Shown in pieces: positions 1 through 7,428 of a stretch of DNA of 22,448 nt (positions are counted from its first letter, which is position 1; every line of letters begins with the position of its first letter). Where the stretch lies: NCBI GenBank assembly GCA_964601515.1, contig CAZRNU010000043.1:1-22448 (forward strand), written 5' to 3'. Both the position numbers and the translations under genes were made by a program. This stretch comes from PWND01 sp964601515 (GTDB lineage: Bacteria; Bacteroidota; Bacteroidia; Bacteroidales; UBA7960). The notes under the pieces are model-generated. The model saw only the letters and a program-made list of their open reading frames with translations. It ran no database searches and was not told where the DNA came from.

Positions 1-82
1 TTACAACAGCCTGTTGTGCAATGATATTACTACCAAAACACACAAAGCTTGTTAATGCTATTAGGATTATTATTTTTCTCAT
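1..82 (-). CDS. Secreted protein, N-terminal fragment cut by window edge
   Basis: An ATG at 80-82 on the minus strand opens a frame that stays open to the left edge (27 codons). It encodes a clear signal peptide: MRK, a hydrophobic stretch IIILIALTSFVCFG, then SNIIAQ|QAVV with a plausible cleavage after Ala-Gln or just before it. It begins only 11 bp after the stop of the 800-residue secreted protein upstream, so the two are very probably co-transcribed. In Bacteroidota, short secreted proteins whose mature part starts like 'QEAVV(A/S)SGG' and end in a T9SS sorting domain are common; the visible QQAVV fits that pattern, but this is inference because the body lies outside the window. Confidence 0.6.
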   Translation of the reverse strand, partial: MRKIIILIALTSFVCFGSNIIAQQAVV

Positions 83-93
83 AATTTAAAAGT

Positions 94-2496
94 TTAATGA
101 ATCTTTGGTGCTTTTTCCGACTTAAATTGACGTTTGGGCTTTCTTTCCGGTTTAAGCAAATTCTCCGGCCTTTTGTCTTTTTTAAAACCTAATTCTATGT
201 CCATAGAAACATCTCCCTCTACCCAGAAATCTATCCAATATGTACCGTCCGTATTATGCCATGCATCTAAATAGTAGTAACCTTCCGGTACATTTGTAAA
301 AATAACCTTTCCGTTGTCATCACTAACCAAAGTCTCAGAATAGTACTTTTCATTTCCATCTTTTGGCATGCCTTCACTAAACAAAGACACTTCGGCGCCA
401 ACTGAAGCTTCAGTCATTCCGAATTTATAAACAGTAATTTCAACAGTATAAGTTGGGCGAGGAGTTAAAAGAACATTAATAATCAATTCCTCTCCCGGCA
501 ATACTTCAAATTGACCATCATAGTATTCATAAATGTATTCCCAATCTTCTATCCAGAAATTGTACAATGCCGGAACCAACTCAATAGTAGCAACTCCATT
601 TTCATCAGCACTTGTCATAAAAAAGTTTTCGGGGTTGTTAAATTCTTCAATGTAAATTGTCATCCATGGGATTGGCATATCAGTGTTAATATCAATAACA
701 TTGAAAGTAACCAAATTCGGTTTTGGATCAAGGTACACAGATTCAGAATACTCAGGACCTTCAATCATCATATAGCCCATATTAAAGTCGTGATATCCTG
801 GAGCAGTAACTTCATATGCGTAATCTCCTGTTGCAAGATAAAACAAATAATCGCCGGCTGCATTTACTATTGTGTCGTTATTATAAGGATTGCTCATGTT
901 GAAAACCTTGATAACTGCATTATCAATAGGCTCTTCCCAAATACTATATACTTGGAACGTAACCAAATATGGATCTTCTGTATTGAAAGATTTTTGTGTT
1001 CCATACCCTGCTAGTCCTTCTTCATTAATTCCAAAAGCTTTTACATAATATGTTGTTCCGGGGTGTAAAAAATCCAGTTGTGCAGTAAAATCACCGGTTC
1101 CTCCAAAAAACTCCATAGACATAACAATACCATAGTCAGAAGATATTTGAGCTTCCCAATTTAAAACAGGATTCGGACTGGTACTATAAACTACACCTGC
1201 CTGCCAAACAGTTGAACCACCATACTCAAGCACTTCACCACCTGCAAGAGCATATGTTTGTCCAATTTCTATAACATCAGCTGTTACAACTTTTGGAGCT
1301 ACGCCAAAAGCAGTGTTAACAAACGTACCTGATTGAGACACTGAAAATAGTTCTGTGGGCATAAAATCTTGGCCTAAAGCCGAAATAGTGAATCCATCTG
1401 GGAAGAACTTGCCTTCATTTTGTTTTATGAAAACATCAGTTCTCTCCGGTATAACTTTAAAAATGTCGTAATATCCTTCTTCTTTAGAAGTTGTTTTTCC
1501 TGAAACAGCAAATCCTCCTCGAGTTTTAGTGTCGGCAGTTTCATCAACAAACACCTCTGTTAAGCCCGGAGTTACCCTAAAGATATCTTCAATGCCTTCT
1601 TTGGAAGTTGTTTTCCCTGAAACAGCAAATCCACCGCGAGTTTTATCTGTAGATTCAGCAACAAAAACCTGAGTTAAATTCGGCTGAACTAAGAAAAACA
1701 GACTATCTTCCTGTTTAGAAGTTGTTTTTCCTGAAACGGCAAATCCACCACGTGTTTTTTCGGTAGATTCGTCAACATAAACTCTTGTTTTTTCGGGAGT
1801 TACAACAAGAATTTCATTAGTTTCCTTAGATGTTGTACGTCCACTAACAGCAAATCCACCTCTGGTTTTTCCTTCTTCAGGCACTTCATCAATAAAAACT
1901 TTTACACTGTTTTCATAAACTGCAAAAACAGTTTCTCCTTTAGAGTTTTTAACTTCAAATAATGGTACTTCATCATCTTTATTCCCATCCGACAGAATCT
2001 CAAGCATAGCAGTAGGAGCTTCTGTTCCAATACCAACTTTTTTTGTGGTTGAAACCGCATCTTCTGTTTCTTCCCACGCTGTCACTGCTTGAGCCGTTGA
2101 AAATGCATAATTTGCAAAAGGAACTGATAGCAGTTGGGTTGTACCCATATCAACAAACGAAGTTCCACCGTTTATGTCTACCGCGATTTTTATAAAATAA
2201 TTTGCGGTTGACCAGTTTATTCCTGCAAAAGAGCCTACTTTAGCATCTCCATTGCCAATAATTATATTAATTAGTCCAAAATCATTGGTTACAGGAAAGA
2301 AGTCTTCAGAATAAACCACAGTACCGGAAACACTTCCTTGAAGAATGCTGATTTCGATACCGACCTCTTGATTCGCAATAATTTCACCGGCTGTGTTTCT
2401 GATTACAGCCTGATAATTAAAGCCAAGAGGACTTTGACTTAAAACAGTAAATGCTGTTACAAGCAAAAGATTTAATGTAAAGAATAGTTTTTTCAT
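94..2496 (-). CDS. Secreted multi-domain protein with GGFAVSG repeats, fibre/adhesin-like
   Basis: 800 residues of unknown function with a Sec signal peptide (about 1-21, ending TVLSQ). Residues 22-135 form the Bacteroidota domain that begins GFNYQAVIRNTAGEII and ends LLSVPFANYAF. It is followed by VGIGTEAPTAMLEI (about 154-167), a motif often found in tail-fibre-like proteins. Residues 178-203 (LFEVKNSKGETVFAVYENSV) lead into four tandem units starting KTRGGFAVSG(K/R)TTSK at about 210, 246, 284 and 323, each ending in a V.P..T.VFV-type strand, plus one degenerate unit (363-400). Residues 400-508 look fibronectin-III-like (LHPGTTYYVKAFG). Three carboxypeptidase-regulatory-like beta domains follow (about 510-590, 595-680, 683-770) and a basic tail rich in Lys/Arg/Pro. 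No typical T9SS C-terminal domain is obvious. Likely an extracytoplasmic structural or adhesive protein; that role is inferred. Confidence 0.85.
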   Translation of the reverse strand: MKKLFFTLNLLLVTAFTVLSQSPLGFNYQAVIRNTAGEIIANQEVGIEISILQGSVSGTVVYSEDFFPVTNDFGLINIIIGNGDAKVGSFAGINWSTANYFIKIAVDINGGTSFVDMGTTQLLSVPFANYAFSTAQAVTAWEETEDAVSTTKKVGIGTEAPTAMLEILSDGNKDDEVPLFEVKNSKGETVFAVYENSVKVFIDEVPEEGKTRGGFAVSGRTTSKETNEILVVTPEKTRVYVDESTEKTRGGFAVSGKTTSKQEDSLFFLVQPNLTQVFVAESTDKTRGGFAVSGKTTSKEGIEDIFRVTPGLTEVFVDETADTKTRGGFAVSGKTTSKEEGYYDIFKVIPERTDVFIKQNEGKFFPDGFTISALGQDFMPTELFSVSQSGTFVNTAFGVAPKVVTADVIEIGQTYALAGGEVLEYGGSTVWQAGVVYSTSPNPVLNWEAQISSDYGIVMSMEFFGGTGDFTAQLDFLHPGTTYYVKAFGINEEGLAGYGTQKSFNTEDPYLVTFQVYSIWEEPIDNAVIKVFNMSNPYNNDTIVNAAGDYLFYLATGDYAYEVTAPGYHDFNMGYMMIEGPEYSESVYLDPKPNLVTFNVIDINTDMPIPWMTIYIEEFNNPENFFMTSADENGVATIELVPALYNFWIEDWEYIYEYYDGQFEVLPGEELIINVLLTPRPTYTVEITVYKFGMTEASVGAEVSLFSEGMPKDGNEKYYSETLVSDDNGKVIFTNVPEGYYYLDAWHNTDGTYWIDFWVEGDVSMDIELGFKKDKRPENLLKPERKPKRQFKSEKAPKIH
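1416..1869 (-). repeat. Tandem GGFAVSG-type coding repeats (4 units plus 1 degenerate)
   Basis: This part of the 800-residue protein gene holds four in-frame units of roughly 36-39 codons, each opening with KTRGGFAVSG(K/R)TTSK. The DNA of the three downstream units (for example around 1485-1527 and 1598-1644) is nearly identical through the GGFAVSGKTTSK part and diverges elsewhere; the first unit has GRTTSK and more base changes. This suggests duplication with conserved turn or strand residues. Copy number could vary between strains by recombination (inference). Confidence 0.8.
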
Positions 2497-2665
2497 AGTA
2501 TAAAAATTTAAATGATAGGATTTTTCAAATAAACAATAACAGACCTATAAAGTTAACAAAAAGAGTTTTTAATATTTGATTAAAAGATGTTTTTTTTAGA
2601 ATAAGGTAACTATATGTCTGACAGATAAGCAAATGACAAACTGAAGGATTGTTAATAAAGTAAGA

Positions 2666-5600
2666 TTAAATAACTTTCATCCCGATTACTAGCTGATCAT
2701 CTATTTGCTCTTCTCCATTCATCCAATTTTGCATTTCCTCTGCCAATATGAATTTCTGCTCACATATCGGTTTTTGGTGAATGGAAAAGAGAAATTCTTT
2801 AAATCTTTTCTTCATGTACTTGCTTTGGCCATTGGGTCCTCCAAACTGATCCATATAGCCATCCGAAAATATATAAAAAATGTCGTTTTGTTTCAGTTCA
2901 ACTTCAGTACGAGCAAAAGGAACATCCTGCCTTACATATGCACCTATAGGCATTTTGTCTGGTTTGTATTCAATTAATTCATTATCCCTTATAAGAATTA
3001 ACGGATTATTTGCTCCTGAAAACTCTAGTTTCATAATATTGAGATCTATTGAGACTAAAGCCACATCCATACCGTCTCTCCTTTCGTCTTTTTCACCTTC
3101 TTTTACCCCCTGGCTTAAGGTTTTAATAACATAATCCCTAAGCAAATTAAGGATGTAATCTGAGTGATTAACATCAAGCTTACCTACAATTTCATTTAGA
3201 AATGATGTGCCAAGCATACTCATAAATGCCCCGGGAACTCCATGCCCTGTACAATCTGCTGCAACGGCAATTATTCTGTTTTGCTTTTCAAAATGGTTAA
3301 CCCAATAAAAATCACCACTCACTATATCTTTAGGTGCGAAATAAATGAAATACTCGAATAAGTTAGAGGTTTGTTTATTCGGCAAAACGGCAGTTTGTAT
3401 TCTTTTTGCATACCTTATAGAATCTGTAATCGCCTTGTTTTGATGTTCAATTCTTTTATTCTTTTCAACAACCTCTGCAGTTCTTTCTTTTACAATAGCT
3501 TCAAGTCTTCTTTTATCTTCCTGTAGTTTTCTTGTGTAAAGTGAAATTGAGATTCTAATTATTAAAAAAGCAATTATTCCATATATTACATAAGCCCACC
3601 ATGTTCTGTACCAGGGCGGCAAAATTCTAAATTCAATAATAGCTGCCTCGCTTTCAACTCCATAAATATTCTTGGCTTTTACGAAAAATCTGTAAGTACC
3701 TTCTTTTAAGTTTGTATATGTGCGTGTAACATCATTTTGCCATGTAGACCAATCAGGGTCGAAACCTTCAAGAAAAGAACGATATTGTAAATCTTCTTCA
3801 TTTTCAAAAAAACCGGCAGAAAAACCAAAGGTGATATTGTTAAATTTGTAATTAATTGGATTGTGAAATACAGGAACTGATGTTTCATCATCCTTCGAAT
3901 ATTCAAAGAATCCTTCAGCTCCTTTATAAATTAGCGAATCAGTTCCTATAACAATTTGCCTGATGAATGCTTTATAACTTATTTGGAAGTTTTTTTGTCT
4001 TTCAAGGTTGTGAATAAATAGCCCATCCTGACCTCCAACCAATAACCGCGTTGAATCTGAAATCGCATTATTGATAGTCATTGGGGGAATAATTCTTAAC
4101 GATATAGAATCAACAATCCAATTGCCCTTATCACTATATAAAATATCTGCTTTATTTATGTTGTTCATAGAATAAAAAGCCAAGGCTAATGTGTCGTTAA
4201 GTGAAAAGAATTCTTTTATAGAATTTTTGCCTCCCAATAAATTATTTAGTTCATCGTCAATGAAAAATTCTTTTTCTAAGTAGTTGTACTTCAGGATTTG
4301 GTTTTCAAAAGCAAAATAAACATCCTCCTTAAAATCGAAAAAGACTCCATTTTTTCCTGAAATGCTCTCCGGTAGAGCCAGAATTTCTCCTTTTTTACTT
4401 ATCAATCTTAGCCCTGAAAAGGTATTACACCATAAATTACCTTCTTTATCCTCTGTAATTTTAGTAACAGTTTCGTCGCTTAAACCTAAAACATTTTTAT
4501 TAAAAACAAGATTGTCGTACTTGTTTTCTATTATGTAAACTCCCCTTGAGGTCGCAACATAAATTCTGTCTTTCACCACTTTAGATTGAAGCAGTCTGTG
4601 AGTTTCAACATTAGTATCAAGAGGAATAAATCTGTTGTCTTTTAAAACATAAATATCTTTTCCGCTTGCTGCTATGAGCTTTTTACTGCCAGTGACAGAA
4701 GTATATGACAAAATTGAGTAAACAGCTTCTCCCGAAATTCCGGGAATATTTAGAAATTCGGCATTCTTGAATTTCTCCATAGAAAGCTTGAATACACCTT
4801 GCATTGTAGATACAAAATATTCGCCATTGTAAATCGCAATTTCTAACAGAGCTCCAATTAAACCTGATTCTCCGGCGAAAGATCTAACTGTAGAGCTTAT
4901 ATTTACTGAAGATATACCATTGGCCAACGTTAACCATAACATTCCGGAGTTATCAGGGGGAATTAATAATGCTGAAACAGTTTGATTTTGTAGTCCGTTT
5001 TTTTCAGTAAGATGTAAGAGTATATCGCCTTTTTTGTCAATAATATATAGTCCGTCTATTAATGTCCCCAATGCTATTAGTTCATCATTAATCATGGTTG
5101 CACAATATACTGAGCGCTCTATCAAAATGTTGTTTGTGCGGGCAGCAATTGAATTTGCTCCAAATGAGCTTACAGCACCACTATTAACATTATAAAAACA
5201 AAGACCCTTTTCGGCTGTTGCTATTAATAGAGTATCTTTTGACCATTTTAGTATTGAAAAAATATCCTTATTAATAAAGTGCTCACCACCTTTTGCTTTT
5301 ACTAATTCACCTTCCTGAATTACCAGTAAGCCGGAATTATAATTCCCTGTATAAAGCTTATCATCAATCAAAAAACTCCAGAAATTATTTTCAGGTAATT
5401 CAAAAAACAGCAATGATTCATTATCAAAATCATAAATAAAAATGTACTGAAGAGTGCAGAAATAAACCAGACTTTTATAGGTATATGTTTTCCAAACTCT
5501 CTTAACCTCAATCGAGTCTGGTAAAAGATTTTTTAGTGAACGATATTCAAGTTGCCCGATATTATTTACAGCCAATCTGCCAAAATCATCAACACCTCCG

Positions 5601-5902
5601 GCATATATAACACCGTTTTGCCCGGTTGCTAATGAGAGAATATACTTCTGGTCGGGAACAGGAATTGAAATCCAGTTTTGTCCGTCGTATTCTAAAATTG
5701 ATTGTGAATTGCCGAAATACAAAATGCCTCGATGATCCTGAGTGACGGCCCAATTAGGTTCGGCGGCCGAGTATTTTCTTGCTGAATAATTCTTTATAAA
5801 CGGAATGCCATCAGAGTTTATCTGGGCAAATACTTGATTAAGGCTTAAAAACAATGCAGTTGCAATAACCCAAAAAAGTATTATTTGCTTTCTAATCTGC
5901 AT
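2666..5902 (-). CDS. Membrane sensor with beta-propeller, Y_Y_Y domain and SpoIIE/PP2C phosphatase
   Basis: 1078 residues. A signal peptide (1-27, ending NQVFAQ) leads to a long periplasmic region of propeller repeats of the Reg_prop kind (for example TKITEDKEGNLWCNTFSGL). A Y_Y_Y domain follows at about 684-758 (YRSFLEGFDPDWSTWQND, KEGTYRFFVKAKN). One transmembrane helix lies at about 765-788 (WAYVIYGIIAFLIIRISI), then a coiled coil ending in SIRYAKRIQTAVLP (about 790-843). The C-terminal domain is a SpoIIE-type PP2C serine phosphatase; putative metal-binding acidic residues are visible in SGDFYW (about 860), ADCTGHGVPGAF, DGMD (about 942), FSDGYMD (about 1010) and DDQL (about 1068). In the family such outputs dephosphorylate anti-sigma-factor antagonists. 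No such partner is encoded nearby, so the target is unknown. The ligand is presumably extracytoplasmic. Confidence 0.9.
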   Translation of the reverse strand: MQIRKQIILFWVIATALFLSLNQVFAQINSDGIPFIKNYSARKYSAAEPNWAVTQDHRGILYFGNSQSILEYDGQNWISIPVPDQKYILSLATGQNGVIYAGGVDDFGRLAVNNIGQLEYRSLKNLLPDSIEVKRVWKTYTYKSLVYFCTLQYIFIYDFDNESLLFFELPENNFWSFLIDDKLYTGNYNSGLLVIQEGELVKAKGGEHFINKDIFSILKWSKDTLLIATAEKGLCFYNVNSGAVSSFGANSIAARTNNILIERSVYCATMINDELIALGTLIDGLYIIDKKGDILLHLTEKNGLQNQTVSALLIPPDNSGMLWLTLANGISSVNISSTVRSFAGESGLIGALLEIAIYNGEYFVSTMQGVFKLSMEKFKNAEFLNIPGISGEAVYSILSYTSVTGSKKLIAASGKDIYVLKDNRFIPLDTNVETHRLLQSKVVKDRIYVATSRGVYIIENKYDNLVFNKNVLGLSDETVTKITEDKEGNLWCNTFSGLRLISKKGEILALPESISGKNGVFFDFKEDVYFAFENQILKYNYLEKEFFIDDELNNLLGGKNSIKEFFSLNDTLALAFYSMNNINKADILYSDKGNWIVDSISLRIIPPMTINNAISDSTRLLVGGQDGLFIHNLERQKNFQISYKAFIRQIVIGTDSLIYKGAEGFFEYSKDDETSVPVFHNPINYKFNNITFGFSAGFFENEEDLQYRSFLEGFDPDWSTWQNDVTRTYTNLKEGTYRFFVKAKNIYGVESEAAIIEFRILPPWYRTWWAYVIYGIIAFLIIRISISLYTRKLQEDKRRLEAIVKERTAEVVEKNKRIEHQNKAITDSIRYAKRIQTAVLPNKQTSNLFEYFIYFAPKDIVSGDFYWVNHFEKQNRIIAVAADCTGHGVPGAFMSMLGTSFLNEIVGKLDVNHSDYILNLLRDYVIKTLSQGVKEGEKDERRDGMDVALVSIDLNIMKLEFSGANNPLILIRDNELIEYKPDKMPIGAYVRQDVPFARTEVELKQNDIFYIFSDGYMDQFGGPNGQSKYMKKRFKEFLFSIHQKPICEQKFILAEEMQNWMNGEEQIDDQLVIGMKVI

Positions 5903-5923
5903 AAAATACTTATTATTAAGAGT

Positions 5924-5938
5924 GTATAACCATTATAC
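5924..5938. promoter_or_regulatory. Short inverted repeat in divergent promoter region
   Basis: GTATAA-CCA-TTATAC is a 6-bp inverted repeat with a 3-nt centre. It lies 22 bp upstream of the sensor/phosphatase start in the 123-bp divergent gap with tyrS. It could be an operator or simply an AT-rich coincidence. Confidence 0.25.
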
Positions 5939-5975
5939 GAATTACAAATTTAAAATTAATAATCTAAAATTTGAT

Positions 5976-5983
5976 TATTTTTG
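5976..5983 (+). promoter_or_regulatory. Putative -7 box for tyrS
   Basis: TATTTTTG matches the Bacteroidota -7 consensus TAnnTTTG exactly and ends 42 nt before the tyrS ATG. No TTG is present at the expected -33 spacing, so the call rests on one half of the promoter. Confidence 0.35.
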
Positions 5984-6025
5984 TCACTCTAAGCAAATTA
6001 TTTATAAACAGTTAATGAAATACTA

Positions 6026-7300
6026 ATGAATTTTGTTGAAGAACTAAAATGGAGAGGCATGATACATGATATTATGCCGGGAACTGAAGAGCTTATCAAT
6101 AAAGAAATGACAACAGCTTATGTAGGTATCGACCCTACTGCTGATTCTCTGCATATAGGCCATCTGGTTTCTATAATGATGCTTAAACACTTCCAGCTTT
6201 GCGGACATAAACCTTTAGCTCTTGTTGGTGGCGCTACCGGAATGATTGGCGACCCAAGCGGAAAAAGCGAAGAAAGAAATTTACTATCTGAAGAAGTTTT
6301 AAGGCACAACCAGGAATGTATAAAAAAACAACTGCTTAAGTTTCTGGATTTTGAAACCGGACCCAACAAAGCTGAAATAGTTAACAATTACGATTGGATG
6401 AAAGACTTTTCATTCCTTAGTTTCCTAAGAGAGGTTGGAAAGCATTTGCCCGTTAATTATATGATGGCAAAGGATTCTGTGAAAAAACGACTGGAAACAG
6501 GTATTTCTTTTACTGAGTTTACATATCAGCTTGTGCAGGCTTATGATTTCTTTTTCTTATTCCAGAATAAAAACTGCAAACTTCAGATGGGTGGCTCAGA
6601 CCAGTGGGGAAATATTACCAGTGGCACTGAATTGATTAGAAGAAAAGTTGGAGGTGAAGCATTCGCTCTAACCTGTCCGCTTATTACAAAAGCAGATGGT
6701 TCAAAATTCGGAAAAACGGAAAAAGGAAATGTTTGGCTGGATGCAAATTATACTTCACCATATCATTTTTACCAATTCTGGCTAAATTGCTCTGATGAGG
6801 ACACTAAAAAGTATATTAAGATTTTCTCCCTGTTTTCTAGAGAACAGATAGACAGCATGATAGCCGAGCATGATGCAGCTCCACATCTTAGAGTATTGCA
6901 AAGAGCTCTTGCTGAGGACATTACAATCAGAATTCATAGCAAGCAAGACCTTGAAGTTGCACGCGAAGCTTCTGAAATTCTTTTTGGAAAAGGCACTACA
7001 GAAACTTTGAAAAAGCTGCCGGAAAATTTATTTCTAAATGTATTTGAAGGTGTGCCAATGCACAATGTTTCAAAGTCGGAAATAGAAAACAACATAGGAA
7101 TTATTGAACTGCTTGCTGAAAAAACCAATATTCTTAAATCAAAAGGCGAGGCGCGCAGGGCTCTTTCAGAAAACAGCATCAGCATCAACAAAGAAAGAAT
7201 TGACGAGAATTACAAATGTAGTTCTGAAGAGCTTATAAATGGAAAGTACTTGCTTGTTCAAAGAGGCAAAAAGAATTACTATATCGTTATTTGTGAATAG
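6026..7300 (+). CDS. tyrS: Tyrosyl-tRNA synthetase
   Basis: 424 residues, the usual length for bacterial TyrRS. This class I aminoacyl-tRNA synthetase charges tRNA-Tyr with tyrosine in the cytoplasm. The HIGH signature is at residues 43-46 (SLHIGHLV) and the KMSKS-equivalent loop is KFGKT at 227-231. GGATGMIGDPSGKS (68-81), YQLVQAYDF (167-175) and GGSDQWGNI (189-197) are typical tyrosine/ATP-pocket motifs. The C-terminal part (about 355-424) has the S4-like RNA-binding fold pattern (GEARRALSENSISINKERI). It reads alone on the plus strand, divergent from the sensor/phosphatase, and is followed by a repeat hairpin. No oddity seen. Confidence 0.98.
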   Translation: MNFVEELKWRGMIHDIMPGTEELINKEMTTAYVGIDPTADSLHIGHLVSIMMLKHFQLCGHKPLALVGGATGMIGDPSGKSEERNLLSEEVLRHNQECIKKQLLKFLDFETGPNKAEIVNNYDWMKDFSFLSFLREVGKHLPVNYMMAKDSVKKRLETGISFTEFTYQLVQAYDFFFLFQNKNCKLQMGGSDQWGNITSGTELIRRKVGGEAFALTCPLITKADGSKFGKTEKGNVWLDANYTSPYHFYQFWLNCSDEDTKKYIKIFSLFSREQIDSMIAEHDAAPHLRVLQRALAEDITIRIHSKQDLEVAREASEILFGKGTTETLKKLPENLFLNVFEGVPMHNVSKSEIENNIGIIELLAEKTNILKSKGEARRALSENSISINKERIDENYKCSSEELINGKYLLVQRGKKNYYIVICE

Positions 7301-7318
7301 TTTTTTATAACGAAAAAA

Positions 7319-7393
7319 TCTGCGCATATCAGCGTAATCTGCGGGAGACAATAAGATGGATAATTTCCCGCAGATTTCGCAGATTTTCGCAGA
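7319..7393. repeat. Imperfect inverted repeat built of CGCAGATT units
   Basis: Two 28-nt arms (7319-7346 and 7366-7393) are near-perfect reverse complements around a 19-nt loop. Each arm contains multiple copies of a TCTGCG/CGCAGA-type word and the arms meet at CTGCGGGA/TCCCGCAG. This is a dispersed intergenic element of the kind common in Bacteroidota. It lies 19 bp after the tyrS stop and could end transcription, but no T-run follows. Confidence 0.75.
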
Positions 7394-7428
7394 AAGACAT
7401 AACCCATTTCAAACAAAACATTATAACA

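Noticed and set aside
511..1014. Plus-strand open frame of 167 codons inside the GGFAVSG-repeat gene
   Set aside because: Antisense to a well-supported domain-rich gene; its product is low-complexity in Ile, Cys and His with no family features.
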